From positions 7,068,001-7,132,000 of the forward strand of contig NZ_CP078145.1 in assembly GCF_019222765.1 (NCBI RefSeq): DNA of 64,000 nt, given 5' to 3'. Shown piece by piece: positions 1-9,281 of the stretch; within the stretch, counting starts at the first letter, position 1; each line of letters begins with the position of its first letter. The notes under the pieces are model-generated. The model had not been told where the DNA came from. It did not search any database and was given only the letters and a program-made list of their open reading frames with translations. The position numbers were made by a program, and so were the translations under genes. This DNA comes from Nocardia iowensis (GTDB lineage Bacteria > Actinomycetota > Actinomycetes > Mycobacteriales > Mycobacteriaceae).

Positions 1-289
1 TCCCGGAGAGGATCACCGCGTCACCCTCGACCGACACCGCCACCGCGCGCACCACGCCGTTGGCGAAATCGGCGATCTGCGCGATCACAGTGCCGCCGCG
101 CTCCCGCCAGGTGTTGAAGAACAAGCCCGGACGCAGCTCCACCATGGCGATCTCGACGGTTTCGCAATGGCCCGCGTCGGCTCCCTCCAGCACCGTGATC
201 GTCAAACGGGTCTCGGACTCGTAGCGCAGCGTGGCGACGTAGTCATCCATGTAGGCAAGGAAGCGACTACCGAATATCCGCAGCGCCAT
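1..289 (-). CDS. MoaF-like domain protein (3' part missing at window edge)
   Basis: Partial gene on the minus strand; its C-terminus lies beyond the left edge. Starting at ATG 289 the reading frame begins MALRIFGSRFLAYMDDY and continues with a lipocalin-like pattern (LRYESETRLTITVLEG, then VEIAMVELRPGLFFNTW, then GTVIAQIADFANGVV) that matches my recollection of MoaF/MoaF-related domains, small beta-barrel proteins. No enzymatic role is established for these stand-alone versions. The start was chosen because GAGG lies upstream (sense GAGGAACGGGG) and the farther ATG near 362 is out of frame. It is followed in the opposite sense of reading by nothing intact before the LuxR gene at 392, which is upstream in the same orientation and could share its transcript. 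Confidence 0.6.
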   Translation of the reverse strand, partial: MALRIFGSRFLAYMDDYVATLRYESETRLTITVLEGADAGHCETVEIAMVELRPGLFFNTWRERGGTVIAQIADFANGVVRAVAVSVEGDAVILSG

Positions 290-391
290 CGACGAACCCC
301 GTTCCTCGGTGGAGTACAGATGTGCGCTCCATCCTGCGGGAGGTCGCGGGCGCGGGGCATCCGTCACATGACTGTTCCGGAGCCGGGGTGG

Positions 392-3088
392 TTAGCCTTC
401 CGCGACAACGTCTCTGAGCTGGGAGCGTGCGGTAACGCCGAGCAACGGAAAGGCCTGATACAGGTGACTGCCGACCGTACGGTGGGACAGATAGAGACGT
501 TCGCCGATCTCTTTGTTGGTATAACCCGCCGCGGCGAGCTCGACAATCTGCCGAGTGCGCGAAGGCAGGTCCGCCACAGCGCCCTGGCTGACGGGTTTGG
601 GATTCAATCCCGCCGCGCGCAATTCGGCGCGGGCCCGTTCGGCCCATGGCGCGGCACCCAATCGCTCGAAAATCCGCAGGGCGTCGCTGAGCATCGGCCG
701 GGCCTCGGCGATCCGGCGGGCCCGGCGCAGCCATTCGCCGAATTCCAGCTGGGTCTGCGCCCGTTCGAACGGCCATTGCTCGCCCGTCGCGTCCCCCAGT
801 GCCGCTCGGAAATACTGCTCGGCGTCGGCACCCGTGGCGAGCAGGGCGCGCGCCCGGTCGAAGATCGCTCGCAGCCGCGGCGACGAGCCGGCCGCGGTGT
901 CGGAGACGGCCCGTTCGAGAATGGCGCCGACCTGCTCGACCCGGCCTGTTCTGGCCGCGGCCGCTGCCAGGTCCGCGACGTAATAGCAGGATGCGCCGTA
1001 ATGCAGCGGCCCGCCCGCGGCATCGAATGCCTTTCGCAGCCAATCGAAACCGGACTGGTAGTCGCCTTCGGTAGTCGCCGCCATCCCCGCGACCCAGTAC
1101 GCCTTGACGATCACCTCACCGGTGCTCGCCGGATCCGGGATGCGGGCGAGGATCTCCGCGGCCAAGGTCGACGCATGGACCGTCTCGCCGCGCAGGGCAG
1201 CGACAGCGGCCTGGGTGAACCGAACGAACTGGACGGGCAGCGATTCCGCGCCTATGTCGATCTTGGCGATGGCGCGTTCGGCCTCGTCCCAGCGGCCGGT
1301 GTAGAACAACGAGACGCCGAGGTAGGCGGTCATGATCCCGCCGAGCAGGAGGTGGGCGTCCGGGCGTTCCGGGTTCGCGCCGGAATTGAGCAGGCGCACA
1401 GCGGTCGCGGTCTCGTCGAGCCGCATGCAGATCCGCGCGATATGAAAATTCAGCGCGGTGTGCTCCTGCTCCGAAGCCATCATGTCGGGCAGACTCTTGC
1501 GGGCGGTCTCGGCGAACCCGAAAGGATCGACCGCCACCAGCATATCCAGCCGGTATTCCGCCGGGATCCAGTCGATGTCGGCCATGGCGCGAAGGCTTCG
1601 CGCGCGGTGTCCTGCGCGCCCGGACAGATAGCTGATCTCCCCGGCCATGATGAGGACGGTCAAAGTGCCCGCGTCGTACAGCTCGGGGCTGTCCAGGGCG
1701 GGAGTGAGCAGGTCGTAGGCCCGATCCAGCTCGCAACTCTGGGCCGCGTCCACCGAACGCCACGCACGGGCCATGGCGTCGTCGGCCGATTCGTCGTTCA
1801 GCGCGACGAGTTCGCCCGCGCGGGCCACGAGTGTCCTTGCCTGCGAAACCATTCCGACGGCGAAGAACTCGATCGCGGCATGGAACAGCCGGCGGCCGTG
1901 GTCCCGGACGCCCGGCGTGAGCTGAGCCGCACGCACCAGGCCGGTGGCGCCCTCCGCCAGCGCGCCGCGATGCCAGGACCGCATCGCGGCCTGCTCGATA
2001 ATTTGCGCGACTTCCTCATCCGGCTCGATAGTGGCTGCCGCCAAGTGCCAGGCCTGTCGGACGATGTCGCCGGCCAGCGCCTCGGCCAGCTCGAGATGGA
2101 CCTTTCTGCGGACCGACCAGGGCGCGGCGCCGTAGATCGCCGAGCGAATCAGGGGATGCCGGAACTCGATTCGCCCGGGGCTCAGCCGGACCAGTCCGGC
2201 CTGTTCCGCGGGCCGCCAGACCTCGGCGCGGGCGGGTGGGAGAACAGCCAGGACGACATCCTGGTCGGTGGTGCCCGCCGTCGCGGTCACCAGCAGCGCG
2301 CGCTGGGTGTCCGCGGGGAGCGCGGTGAGCTGGGCGGCGAAAGCGGCGATCAGCCGATCGGTCACGGGGATGGCCGGGGCGAAGACCTCGGCGTTGCGCA
2401 TGGCCCTTGGCAGTTCGTGCAAGGCGAGCGGATTGCCTTCAGCGGTGGCGAGCACCTGTTCCCGCAGCGCACCGTCCGGGGCATCGGGAAGCAGGTCCAG
2501 CACCTGCCGTGACTCGGCCGGCCCGAGCGGACCGAGCACGATCGAAGGCAGCGCGTCCTCGAACTCATCCGGCAGCCGCTCGCCCCGGCAGGCGGCCACC
2601 ACCCCGATGGGTTCGCCCTCCAGCCTGCGGATCAGGAAGGCCAGCAGCGCCCGACTGACCGGGTCGAACCATTGCAGGTCGTCCAGCACCAGCAGCAGCG
2701 GCTGCTGTTCGGCCAGGTTCGACAGCAGCGTCAGCACGGCCATATTGAAGATCATGCGGTCGGGTGCGGCCGTCTCGTCGCCGAAGCCGAAGGCGGTGAG
2801 CAGCGCCGCCCGCTGCCGGGTTGGCAGCGCGTCGGCGTGGTCGAGGAGCGGGTAGAGCAGCTGGTGCAGACCGGCGTAGGCCAGGTCGGTCTCGGCGGCG
2901 CTGCCTCTGGCGCGCAGGACCCGCGCGCCGCGCGCGACGGCCGCCTCGGCGGTGGCGCTCAGCAGCGCGGACTTGCCGATCCCGGCCTCGCCAAGCAGTG
3001 CGATCAGCGAGGGGCCCGCCGCGTGCGGAGACAGCGCATCGGCGATCAGCGACAGTTCCCGGTCGCGACCGACCAGCATGTGCCTCAC
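392..3088 (-). CDS. LuxR-family regulator with large ATPase domain (LAL type)
   Basis: An 898-residue protein of the LAL class (large ATP-binding LuxR regulators). The N-terminus carries an AAA/STAND ATPase with Walker A GEAGIGKS (residues 33-40) and Walker B LLLVLDD (about 131-137); the middle is an alpha-helical, TPR-like region; the last ~58 residues are a LuxR/GerE helix-turn-helix (LPSRTRQIVELAAAGYTNKE through HRTVGSHLYQAFP). It is expected to activate transcription after sensing an unknown ligand. GTG at 3088 gives MRHMLVGRDREL; the ATG three codons later is an equally good start. It is divergent from the LysE-type exporter at 3275 across a 186-bp gap, so it may control that exporter, its following genes, or the MoaF-like gene downstream. 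Confidence 0.9.
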   Translation of the reverse strand: MRHMLVGRDRELSLIADALSPHAAGPSLIALLGEAGIGKSALLSATAEAAVARGARVLRARGSAAETDLAYAGLHQLLYPLLDHADALPTRQRAALLTAFGFGDETAAPDRMIFNMAVLTLLSNLAEQQPLLLVLDDLQWFDPVSRALLAFLIRRLEGEPIGVVAACRGERLPDEFEDALPSIVLGPLGPAESRQVLDLLPDAPDGALREQVLATAEGNPLALHELPRAMRNAEVFAPAIPVTDRLIAAFAAQLTALPADTQRALLVTATAGTTDQDVVLAVLPPARAEVWRPAEQAGLVRLSPGRIEFRHPLIRSAIYGAAPWSVRRKVHLELAEALAGDIVRQAWHLAAATIEPDEEVAQIIEQAAMRSWHRGALAEGATGLVRAAQLTPGVRDHGRRLFHAAIEFFAVGMVSQARTLVARAGELVALNDESADDAMARAWRSVDAAQSCELDRAYDLLTPALDSPELYDAGTLTVLIMAGEISYLSGRAGHRARSLRAMADIDWIPAEYRLDMLVAVDPFGFAETARKSLPDMMASEQEHTALNFHIARICMRLDETATAVRLLNSGANPERPDAHLLLGGIMTAYLGVSLFYTGRWDEAERAIAKIDIGAESLPVQFVRFTQAAVAALRGETVHASTLAAEILARIPDPASTGEVIVKAYWVAGMAATTEGDYQSGFDWLRKAFDAAGGPLHYGASCYYVADLAAAAARTGRVEQVGAILERAVSDTAAGSSPRLRAIFDRARALLATGADAEQYFRAALGDATGEQWPFERAQTQLEFGEWLRRARRIAEARPMLSDALRIFERLGAAPWAERARAELRAAGLNPKPVSQGAVADLPSRTRQIVELAAAGYTNKEIGERLYLSHRTVGSHLYQAFPLLGVTARSQLRDVVAEG

Positions 3089-3274
3089 CCTCTCCGCATC
3101 TGTCTATCGACACACAGTGGGAAGCATCCCAAATTAGCCGTTTCGACCGTATCGACAGTGGACCTTAACCGAATTCGCCCGCGATCTGCCTGTCGGAGTC
3201 ATCTGACTGATACCGGGATGATGTCCGGTCCCGTACGTTCCTCCGGCCGCACACCTTCGGAACGGAGCACCACT

Positions 3275-3904
3275 ATGCACGCGATCAACTGGGTCGGATT
3301 CTTCCCGGCCGCGCTACTCGTCTCACTCATCCCAGGAGCCAGCCAGATCCTCGGCCTGAACAATGCTGTGCGCCACGGCATTCCCTATGCCTTGGCCGGC
3401 GTGGGCGGACGGCTCGCCGCCTTCGTCGTGCTGGTCGCGCTGGTGGTGGCCGGCCTCGGCGCGACGCTCGCGGCCTCGGTGACCGCGCTCACTGTGATCA
3501 AGTGGGCCGGTGTGGCCTATCTCGCCTGGATCGGCGTGCAGGCCTTACGGCGGGCATGGCGACCGGCGGCTGCCGAGGCGCCGATGCCGTCCGCGAGCAC
3601 GGTCCGGTGGCGGATCGTCGGGAACGAATTCGCCGTCGGGATCAGCAACCCGAAGGCGCTGCTCCTCTTCGCCGCGCTGCTACCCCAGTTCGCCGCGGCG
3701 TCGGCGGGCGGGCTCGGCACCCAGATCGCGCTGCTCGGTGCGGCTTACCTGGGCATCGAGCTCGTGGTGGGCGTCGGCTATGTCATCGTGGGCGGTCTGA
3801 TCGGTGCGACCGGCATCTCGGCCCGGACCTCGCGCCAAATCGATTTCGGTACCGGAGTGTGCTTCCTCGGCCTGGCCGGACTGCTCGCCGCGGACGATGC
3901 CTGA
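3275..3904 (+). CDS. LysE/RhtB-family amino-acid (metabolite) exporter
   Basis: 209-residue integral membrane protein of the LysE/RhtB translocator family. The N-terminal signature LLVSLIPGASQILGLNNAVR (around residues 11-30) corresponds to the family's PGP/PGA motif in the first transmembrane segment, and hydrophobic stretches follow at roughly 40-70, 110-140 and 150-205, giving about six membrane spans. Such proteins export amino acids or related small molecules with the proton gradient; the substrate cannot be told here. The ATG at 3275 follows AACGGAG at a good distance. The downstream FAD monooxygenase begins 121 bp later in the same direction, so the three genes 3275-5865 may form one unit controlled by the divergent LAL regulator. 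Confidence 0.85.
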   Translation: MHAINWVGFFPAALLVSLIPGASQILGLNNAVRHGIPYALAGVGGRLAAFVVLVALVVAGLGATLAASVTALTVIKWAGVAYLAWIGVQALRRAWRPAAAEAPMPSASTVRWRIVGNEFAVGISNPKALLLFAALLPQFAAASAGGLGTQIALLGAAYLGIELVVGVGYVIVGGLIGATGISARTSRQIDFGTGVCFLGLAGLLAADDA

Positions 3905-4025
3905 CTGGCGAGTTCACTGACCCGAAGTGGGCAGTTTCTGGTCTGGTGAATGAGCTGTGCCGCGCCGGACAGTGGATGGCGTACCGGCTCGGAGTGAGCT
4001 GGTCAGGCGCCACGAGGAGGCCAAC

Positions 4026-5129
4026 TTGTCGAATTCGCTCAGCGTTCTCGTCGTCGGCGCGGGGGTCGCGGGGATCGCTGCCGCCACTGCGCTGGATCGT
4101 CGCGGTTTGTCGGTCGACATTGTCGAGCGACGGACGCAGAGCCCGGCCGGGGCCGGGCTCTTCTTGCCGGGCAATGCCGTTCGGGCACTGACGGAACTCG
4201 GCCTCGGCGCCGCGCTGGACGCGGACGCCGCGCCGATCCGCAGGCAGCGACTACTGGACCAGCGGGGTCGCAAACTCGCCGACATCGACATGGCCGATCT
4301 GTGGCAGGGCGTGGGGCAGGCCGTGGGCATTACTCATGACCGGTTACGGTCGGCGCTCGTCGACAATCTGGGCCTGTCCATCCAGTCGGGTGTCACCGTG
4401 CGCGCGTTGACCGAGTCCGAATCCGGTGTGGAGGTGTCGTTCAGCGACGGGAGCAGCGGGCACTACGACGTCGTGGTCGGGGCCGACGGGGTGCACTCCG
4501 AGTTGCGCCACATCGTGAATCCGGATGCTGAGGTGCGCTATGCGGGTCAGATCTGCTGGCGGTTCGTCACCGGCAACACCGCGGGTATCGACAGCTGGAC
4601 GGTGTGGCTCGGGCGCGGGACGACGTTTCTCGCGGTGCCGGTCGGCAAGGATCGGCTGTACTGCTATGCCGATCTGTCGAGGTCCGAACCGGCTGCGGCC
4701 GGAACACCACTGCCCAACCATTTTTCCCACTTCGACCACCAGGTCCGCGACCTGCTCGCGGCACCGGAGGCCGCCGAGGCCTACATCTCCGTCATCGAGG
4801 AAGTCACCGACCCGACCTGGCGGACTCATCGCGTCATCCTCATCGGTGACGCCGCACACGCGAGTTCACCCAATATGGCTCAGGGCGTGGCGATGTCGGT
4901 CGAGGACGCCCTCATGCTGGCCGAAACACTCTGCGGGAGCGGCGAAGTCGAGCAGCGGCTGGAGCAGTATCGGCGGCGGCGGCTCCCGCGCACCCAGTGG
5001 GTGCAGGCGCGGGCGCGGCGGCGCGACAGCACCAGGGGCATGGCCCCGGCCATTCGGAACATGGTGCTGCGACTGGCCGCCTCCCGGATCTACGCGCGCG
5101 ACTACGGACTGCTCCGCGCTCAGCCGTGA
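4026..5129 (+). CDS. FAD-dependent monooxygenase (PHBH/TetX-like group A)
   Basis: 367-residue soluble flavoprotein. It has the N-terminal dinucleotide-binding GxGxxG (VVGAGVAGIAA, residues 9-19), the central DG motif (VVGADGVHSELR) and the C-terminal GD motif (LIGDAAHASSPNMAQGVAMS), the three fingerprints of class A flavin monooxygenases that hydroxylate aromatic or polyketide-like substrates with NAD(P)H and O2. I chose TTG 4026 because a near-perfect ribosome site GAGGAGG (4014-4020) sits 5 nt upstream; the open frame extends further 5' but without such a signal. The next gene, an alpha/beta-hydrolase, starts 49 bp downstream, consistent with an oxidise-then-hydrolyse cassette. Substrate unknown. 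Confidence 0.87.
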   Translation: MSNSLSVLVVGAGVAGIAAATALDRRGLSVDIVERRTQSPAGAGLFLPGNAVRALTELGLGAALDADAAPIRRQRLLDQRGRKLADIDMADLWQGVGQAVGITHDRLRSALVDNLGLSIQSGVTVRALTESESGVEVSFSDGSSGHYDVVVGADGVHSELRHIVNPDAEVRYAGQICWRFVTGNTAGIDSWTVWLGRGTTFLAVPVGKDRLYCYADLSRSEPAAAGTPLPNHFSHFDHQVRDLLAAPEAAEAYISVIEEVTDPTWRTHRVILIGDAAHASSPNMAQGVAMSVEDALMLAETLCGSGEVEQRLEQYRRRRLPRTQWVQARARRRDSTRGMAPAIRNMVLRLAASRIYARDYGLLRAQP

Positions 5130-5178
5130 GCAACACCGAACTGTTTGCTACTCAGCATCTTTCGAAAGAGGAACCCGA

Positions 5179-5865
5179 ATGACTGTCGTCTTCGTCCACG
5201 GCGTCCCGGAAACCGCCGCCCTCTGGGACAGCCTGCGCGCCCACCTCGACGGCGACAGCATGGCACTGTCGCTGCCCGGCTTCGCGAGCGCCAGACCGGA
5301 ATCGTTCGCCGCCACCAAGGACGCGTACGCGGACTGGTTGGCCGCCGAGCTGCACCGAATTTCCGGCCCCATCGACCTGGTCGGCCACGACTGGGGCGCC
5401 CTGCTGACGTACCGGATCGTCACCAAATACGATGTCCCGCTGCGCAGTTGGGTAGCCGACGGAGCTTCCATCATGCACCCGGACTACCGCTGGCACGAGC
5501 TGGCCCAAACCTGGCAGACCAGCGGCGCCGGCGAGGAATTCATGCGGCAAGCGACCGATATCGACACCCGCATGGGCAACTCCATCCTCGATCTCTACCG
5601 TTCCGCCACCCCCAATCCCTACCGCGACTGGGGGCCCGACCTGAAGCGCTCCACCGCGCCAGGACTCGTCATCACCCCCCTGCAAGACCCCTACGACGAC
5701 TACCAACCGGCAGCCGAAATCGCCCGGCAACTCGCGGCGAACCACTACCTGATGCCGGACGCGGGCCACTGGTGGATGGCCGAGCACCCGGCGGCAGCAG
5801 CCGAAGCGCTGCAAGACTTCTGGACGTCGCTGTTTCCCGCACCCGGACCTTGGCTTTCCTGGTGA
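5179..5865 (+). CDS. Alpha/beta-hydrolase with Asp nucleophile elbow (epoxide hydrolase/dehalogenase-like)
   Basis: 228-residue alpha/beta-hydrolase. The oxyanion segment VFVHGVPE is at residues 4-11 and the nucleophile elbow reads GHDWGA (69-74), with Asp71 where esterases have Ser. This elbow is characteristic of epoxide hydrolases, haloalkane dehalogenases and related enzymes. The catalytic His is probably in MPDAGHWWMAEHP near the C-terminus. It is shorter than typical epoxide hydrolases (about 290-320), mainly in the cap region. ATG 5179 is preceded by AAAGAGGA. It ends 10 bp before the stop of the convergent STAND-ATPase gene. With the monooxygenase upstream it could open an epoxide or cleave an ester made by that enzyme; this is inference. 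Confidence 0.8.
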   Translation: MTVVFVHGVPETAALWDSLRAHLDGDSMALSLPGFASARPESFAATKDAYADWLAAELHRISGPIDLVGHDWGALLTYRIVTKYDVPLRSWVADGASIMHPDYRWHELAQTWQTSGAGEEFMRQATDIDTRMGNSILDLYRSATPNPYRDWGPDLKRSTAPGLVITPLQDPYDDYQPAAEIARQLAANHYLMPDAGHWWMAEHPAAAAEALQDFWTSLFPAPGPWLSW

Positions 5866-5875
5866 ATCCGCCACC

Positions 5876-7912
5876 TCAGTGGCCGTTCAACTCGTGATGC
5901 CAGAGCAGCTCGCTCATCCGCTCCACGGCGGTGCCGAGATGGCGGCGGTAGGTGCTGAACGGCAAGCCGAGCAGCTCCGCCGCCACCTCCTGAGTGGGCG
6001 CGCCCTTGAAATAGGCGACACTGACCGCCCGATGCAACTTCTCGCCCCCACGCTCGGTCAGCAGTGCCTGCGCCGCATCCGCGAGCACCTCGGTCAGCGA
6101 CTTCCCGCTCTCCTGCACCAGGCGGCTCCGATTGAGCGGATTGTCGCCCAGCGCAACCGGTCTGCGCAACGTGCGCAGTGCGTCGCGAATGGCCGCGTCG
6201 AACTCCGGACGAGACAGCACCACCAGCTCCGCGGGTCCGCGAACCGGCCCATCGGCCATGGAGGCGCCCGCTAGCATGGCGGCGGACTTCTCCTCCAGCC
6301 ACGGGCCCGGTGGTTGCGTGCGCCAGTCGTGCGCGAACAGCGCGTATCGGTGAGCGCCGACGACCGGCGGAGAATCGATGGGCATCATATTGATATCGCC
6401 GAGATGCCCGTCCCAGTAACCGTCGTCGCGCATGACGACGAAGGACCAGGCGAGCCGTTCACCACGAACCATCTCACCCGTGGCCCGCCACTGGGCGAGG
6501 GTGGTGGCAGCCGCCGGCCGCTGGTAAGCGGTGGCATCGATGGTGAAGCGCGCCAAGGCCAGATACTCCCCCGATCGCAACGGCCCGTTGGCCCGCGCGT
6601 ATCGCCACGCTGCCGCGACCACCGGATCGACCTCCAGCCCGACGGGCTCGACGACTTCGAGCCAGGCGGAGAACGCGCAGAGTTCGCCGGTCTGCGTGGC
6701 GAGGTAGACGCGGAAGGCCTGGGGCTGCTGGTCCAGCCAGAATGCCGCGATCGCGGCCGATTCCTCGCCTTCGTGGCGGCGCACCAGCTCCAGCACCTGC
6801 TCGCGCTGCGACTCGACGTACGGATGATCCTCGACGAGCCCGACCTCACGCCAAACATTGAATTCCGAGATCTGCCGGTCGGTGCGATACAGGAAGATCA
6901 ACGCACCGGTCGCCTGCAGCAGCTGTGACTCCGGAACCGAACGCAGTTGCGCCAGATGCACTTCCCGCATCTGGTGATGCATTTCGGCGAACCCTTCCGG
7001 GTCCCGCCACTTCAGATCGGCCTCCAGTGCCTCCCGCACCACATCGTGCGGAAACAGTCCGGCGCCGGTGGATTCGATGAACGGCTGCACCCGCAGCCAG
7101 GCGAACAACTCCGCCGCTCGGACGCCGAATACCGCGCGCAGCAGCGACTCCGAAGTGACATAGGCGTGTGCGCATACCTCGAGCGCGCGGCTGTGCTCGG
7201 GACTGGGTGTGCTACCGATCAATTGGCGCAGCAGCGTCGCGATGGTGTCTTGGCTCGGGCGCCAATCTCCGCTCGGCGCACCGTCTTTCACCGCTACCAC
7301 CGCCGCCAATGCCAGCGCGAGCGGATTACCGCCGGTGAACTCGAGCACGGCCTGCTGCACACTGGCAGGCACGTGCCGGGCGTGCAGAAACTCCGCGGCC
7401 TCCTGCGGAGCGAGATTCCGGAGCGCAGTGACCCGCAGCAGATCGACCCACCCGGGGTCGGAGGTCCACAGCAGCTCCGGCTCGGCCCGCCCGGCGACCG
7501 CCACCACCGCGCCGACCGGCAACTGCGGCAGAAACCGCTCCCACAGCCAGCCCTCCAGCCCTTGGCACTTTTCGAACGTGTCGATCAGCAGCACCACCCC
7601 GGGCTGATGCAATGCGGTCCCCGCCGCGGCCAGGAACCCCTCGGGCGTGGGAACCACTGTCCGGCCGTCGATTTCGACCACGGGACGACCGCCGCGCTGC
7701 GCCAGCCCGGCGAATACCCGCAACAACGTCGACTTCCCGATACCACCCGGCCCGTGCAAGTAGTGCACCGGCCGGGCCTCGGGCACCCCGTCGAGTGCCG
7801 CGGCGAACCACTCGAGTTCGGCGCGCCTGCCAACAAAAGCCCGGTCTCGCCCGGCAGCCAAGGTGTGCGCCAGCCTCGATGGTGTTCGTGTGGTGTCTGT
7901 CGGCATGCCCAC
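5876..7912 (-). CDS. STAND-type ATPase with C-terminal helix-turn-helix
   Basis: 678-residue cytoplasmic protein. After an N-terminal lead (FVGRRAELEWFAAAL) there is a P-loop GPGGIGKS (residues 54-61) and a Walker B-like VVLLIDTFEKC (106-116), typical of STAND/NACHT signalling ATPases. The middle ~450 residues resemble no domain I can name. The C-terminal ~80 residues (LTERGGEKLHRAVSVAYFKG, then AAELLGLPFSTYRRHL) look like a sigma-region-4/LuxR-type helix-turn-helix. Inference: an ATP-dependent transcription regulator of the LAL/MalT style with an atypical output domain. GTG 7912 or ATG 7906 both fit as start. No obvious target gene is adjacent: the neighbour upstream is an integrase remnant. 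Confidence 0.75.
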   Translation of the reverse strand: MGMPTDTTRTPSRLAHTLAAGRDRAFVGRRAELEWFAAALDGVPEARPVHYLHGPGGIGKSTLLRVFAGLAQRGGRPVVEIDGRTVVPTPEGFLAAAGTALHQPGVVLLIDTFEKCQGLEGWLWERFLPQLPVGAVVAVAGRAEPELLWTSDPGWVDLLRVTALRNLAPQEAAEFLHARHVPASVQQAVLEFTGGNPLALALAAVVAVKDGAPSGDWRPSQDTIATLLRQLIGSTPSPEHSRALEVCAHAYVTSESLLRAVFGVRAAELFAWLRVQPFIESTGAGLFPHDVVREALEADLKWRDPEGFAEMHHQMREVHLAQLRSVPESQLLQATGALIFLYRTDRQISEFNVWREVGLVEDHPYVESQREQVLELVRRHEGEESAAIAAFWLDQQPQAFRVYLATQTGELCAFSAWLEVVEPVGLEVDPVVAAAWRYARANGPLRSGEYLALARFTIDATAYQRPAAATTLAQWRATGEMVRGERLAWSFVVMRDDGYWDGHLGDINMMPIDSPPVVGAHRYALFAHDWRTQPPGPWLEEKSAAMLAGASMADGPVRGPAELVVLSRPEFDAAIRDALRTLRRPVALGDNPLNRSRLVQESGKSLTEVLADAAQALLTERGGEKLHRAVSVAYFKGAPTQEVAAELLGLPFSTYRRHLGTAVERMSELLWHHELNGH

Positions 7913-8009
7913 GAATGTACGAGTCGACGGCGGGTGTCGAATCAGTCAAATGACTGTGCCTGGCGCCGCCCTCTCTTGTCCGTACCGGAGATCCCCCGAG
8001 CTCGGTACC

Positions 8010-8117
8010 GATGCTCACGCAGACCCCGCCATGACTCAGCGGCACTACATGGCTCGTGGACGAGTGCACACTGCTGCGGCAGCGGCTCTGGACAGGGTGA
8101 TCGGCAGCGACGATTGA
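8010..8117 (+). pseudogene. C-terminal remnant of a tyrosine recombinase/integrase
   Basis: A 35-codon open stretch ending in TGA reads HADPAMTQRHYMARGRV followed by HTAAAAALDRVIGSDD. The word GH(S/A)DP.MT.RHY is the signature around the catalytic tyrosine of phage-type integrases, and proteins of that family normally end 20-40 residues later, as here. Upstream of position 8010 the frame no longer looks like an integrase (the active-site R and HxxR boxes are missing). I read it as the tail of an integrase whose body has been deleted, a trace of a former integrated element. Short, so the call is moderate. Confidence 0.5.
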
Positions 8118-8154
8118 GTGTCGGTTCCGAACCCTGCCGCCGCCGGGCCGGGCT

Positions 8155-8691
8155 TCATCGAACGGGTTGGGTGAGGTCGTTGTATTCGTCGTTGGTCAGG
8201 TGGAATGCGTAGGCGAGGTGGGTGATCGCGGCTTGCCATGCGTCGCGGCTTCCGTCGCCGGTGGGGTTGCGTGCGACGGCGAGCAGGATGGTTGCGGCAT
8301 CGATCGCTGTTGCCGCTGCGGTCAGGAGTGTGGCCGTCGAGGCGGGTGCGTCGTTCGAGGAGAGTGTGGTGATGTGCTGTCGTAGCCAGTTGGCATCGAA
8401 TTGGGCCTGCTCGGCGAGCCCGGTATCGGCCAGTGCCGTGTGCCCGGCGGTCGCGGCGGCGGACCAGATCTCCGCGCACTGACCCAGCGGCGCCTCGACG
8501 ACCGATCGCCGCAGTGCGTCGCTGACCAACGCGTGCAGCACGGCCGCCAGCTCCGCGCGCTCGACTGCGGCATCCCCCACCGCCGCCACGGATTCGGTAT
8601 CGACATGCAGCACCGCCATGATCGCTCGTAGCTGCGCAATGGTCACCGCGCTGCCGTTCCCATCTCTGCTCGATACCACCGATGTCGTCAT
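8155..8691 (-). CDS. Conserved hypothetical protein, Ala-rich helical
   Basis: 178 residues, no recognised family. The sequence is almost entirely alpha-helical in character and rich in Ala, Thr and Asp, with no signal peptide, membrane segment or cysteine cluster, so it is probably a small cytoplasmic helical protein. The N-terminal region reads MTTSVVSSRDGNGSAVTIAQ. ATG 8691 was chosen over longer frames because GAAGGA lies just upstream and upstream extension is low-complexity Arg/Gly-rich sequence. It lies alone, between an integrase remnant and the GlcG/SDR pair, in a stretch that may be of foreign origin. Confidence 0.6.
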   Translation of the reverse strand: MTTSVVSSRDGNGSAVTIAQLRAIMAVLHVDTESVAAVGDAAVERAELAAVLHALVSDALRRSVVEAPLGQCAEIWSAAATAGHTALADTGLAEQAQFDANWLRQHITTLSSNDAPASTATLLTAAATAIDAATILLAVARNPTGDGSRDAWQAAITHLAYAFHLTNDEYNDLTQPVR

Positions 8692-8858
8692 TGCTTGTCC
8701 TTCACATGGCGCGGCCGGGCCGAACCGGTCGGCCAGCCGCGGGGTATGGGTATGGCGTTGTCTACGGGTGATCGGAGCGGCGGCGGTCGCGCCCGCTTGA
8801 CGTCGGAGCGCGACCGCCGGGCTCGTGTTCACCCGTCTGGTGATTCGTCCCGATCGGG

Positions 8859-9281
8859 TCAGGCCAGGGCGGTTCGTGCCAGTTGTGCGTCCTGTTCCGG
8901 TGTTCCGCCGGAGACGCCGAGGCCGCCGATCAGTGCGCCCTGGTCGTCGACGATCGGTAGGCCGCCGCCCATGAGCAGCAGGCCGCCGTTGAGGTGGTCG
9001 AAGTGCGGCACCGGCGCGCCGAGTTCCAGCGGGGTGTTCAATGCCTCGCTGGGAGCTTGGAACATCACCGAGGTCCGGGCCTTGGCGACCGCGAGGTCGA
9101 CAGAGGCCAACCACGCACCGTCCATGCGTGCGAACGCGACCATGTTCGCGCCCGCGTCGAGTACCGCGAATACCGCACGCAGACCGGCGTCGTCGGCCGC
9201 TGCCCGCCCCCGGGTGAGGAGTTGGTGCGCGTAGTCGAGGGTTATCGGTTGCGCGACCGAGACAGGCTGGGGTTCAGGCAT
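8859..9281 (-). CDS. GlcG/HbpS-family (DUF336) heme-binding-like protein
   Basis: 140 residues matching the GlcG/HbpS/DUF336 family: the pattern AAADDAGLRAVFAVLDAGAN, then FARMDGAW, then KARTSVMFQAPS, and the C-terminal GGLPIVDDQGALIGGLGVSG followed by TPEQD. Members such as Streptomyces HbpS bind heme and sense redox stress; others accompany oxidoreductase genes with unknown role. No secretion signal is visible, so it acts in the cytoplasm. Its ATG overlaps the stop of the preceding SDR gene by 8 nt (9274-9281), so the two are translationally coupled and probably work together under the TetR regulator at 10144. Confidence 0.8.
   Translation of the reverse strand: MPEPQPVSVAQPITLDYAHQLLTRGRAAADDAGLRAVFAVLDAGANMVAFARMDGAWLASVDLAVAKARTSVMFQAPSEALNTPLELGAPVPHFDHLNGGLLLMGGGLPIVDDQGALIGGLGVSGGTPEQDAQLARTALA

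Noticed and set aside
167..2512. Very long plus-strand open frame opposite the LuxR gene
   Set aside because: It is the antisense shadow of a clear LAL regulator; its protein is Arg/Gly/Pro-rich without any motif.
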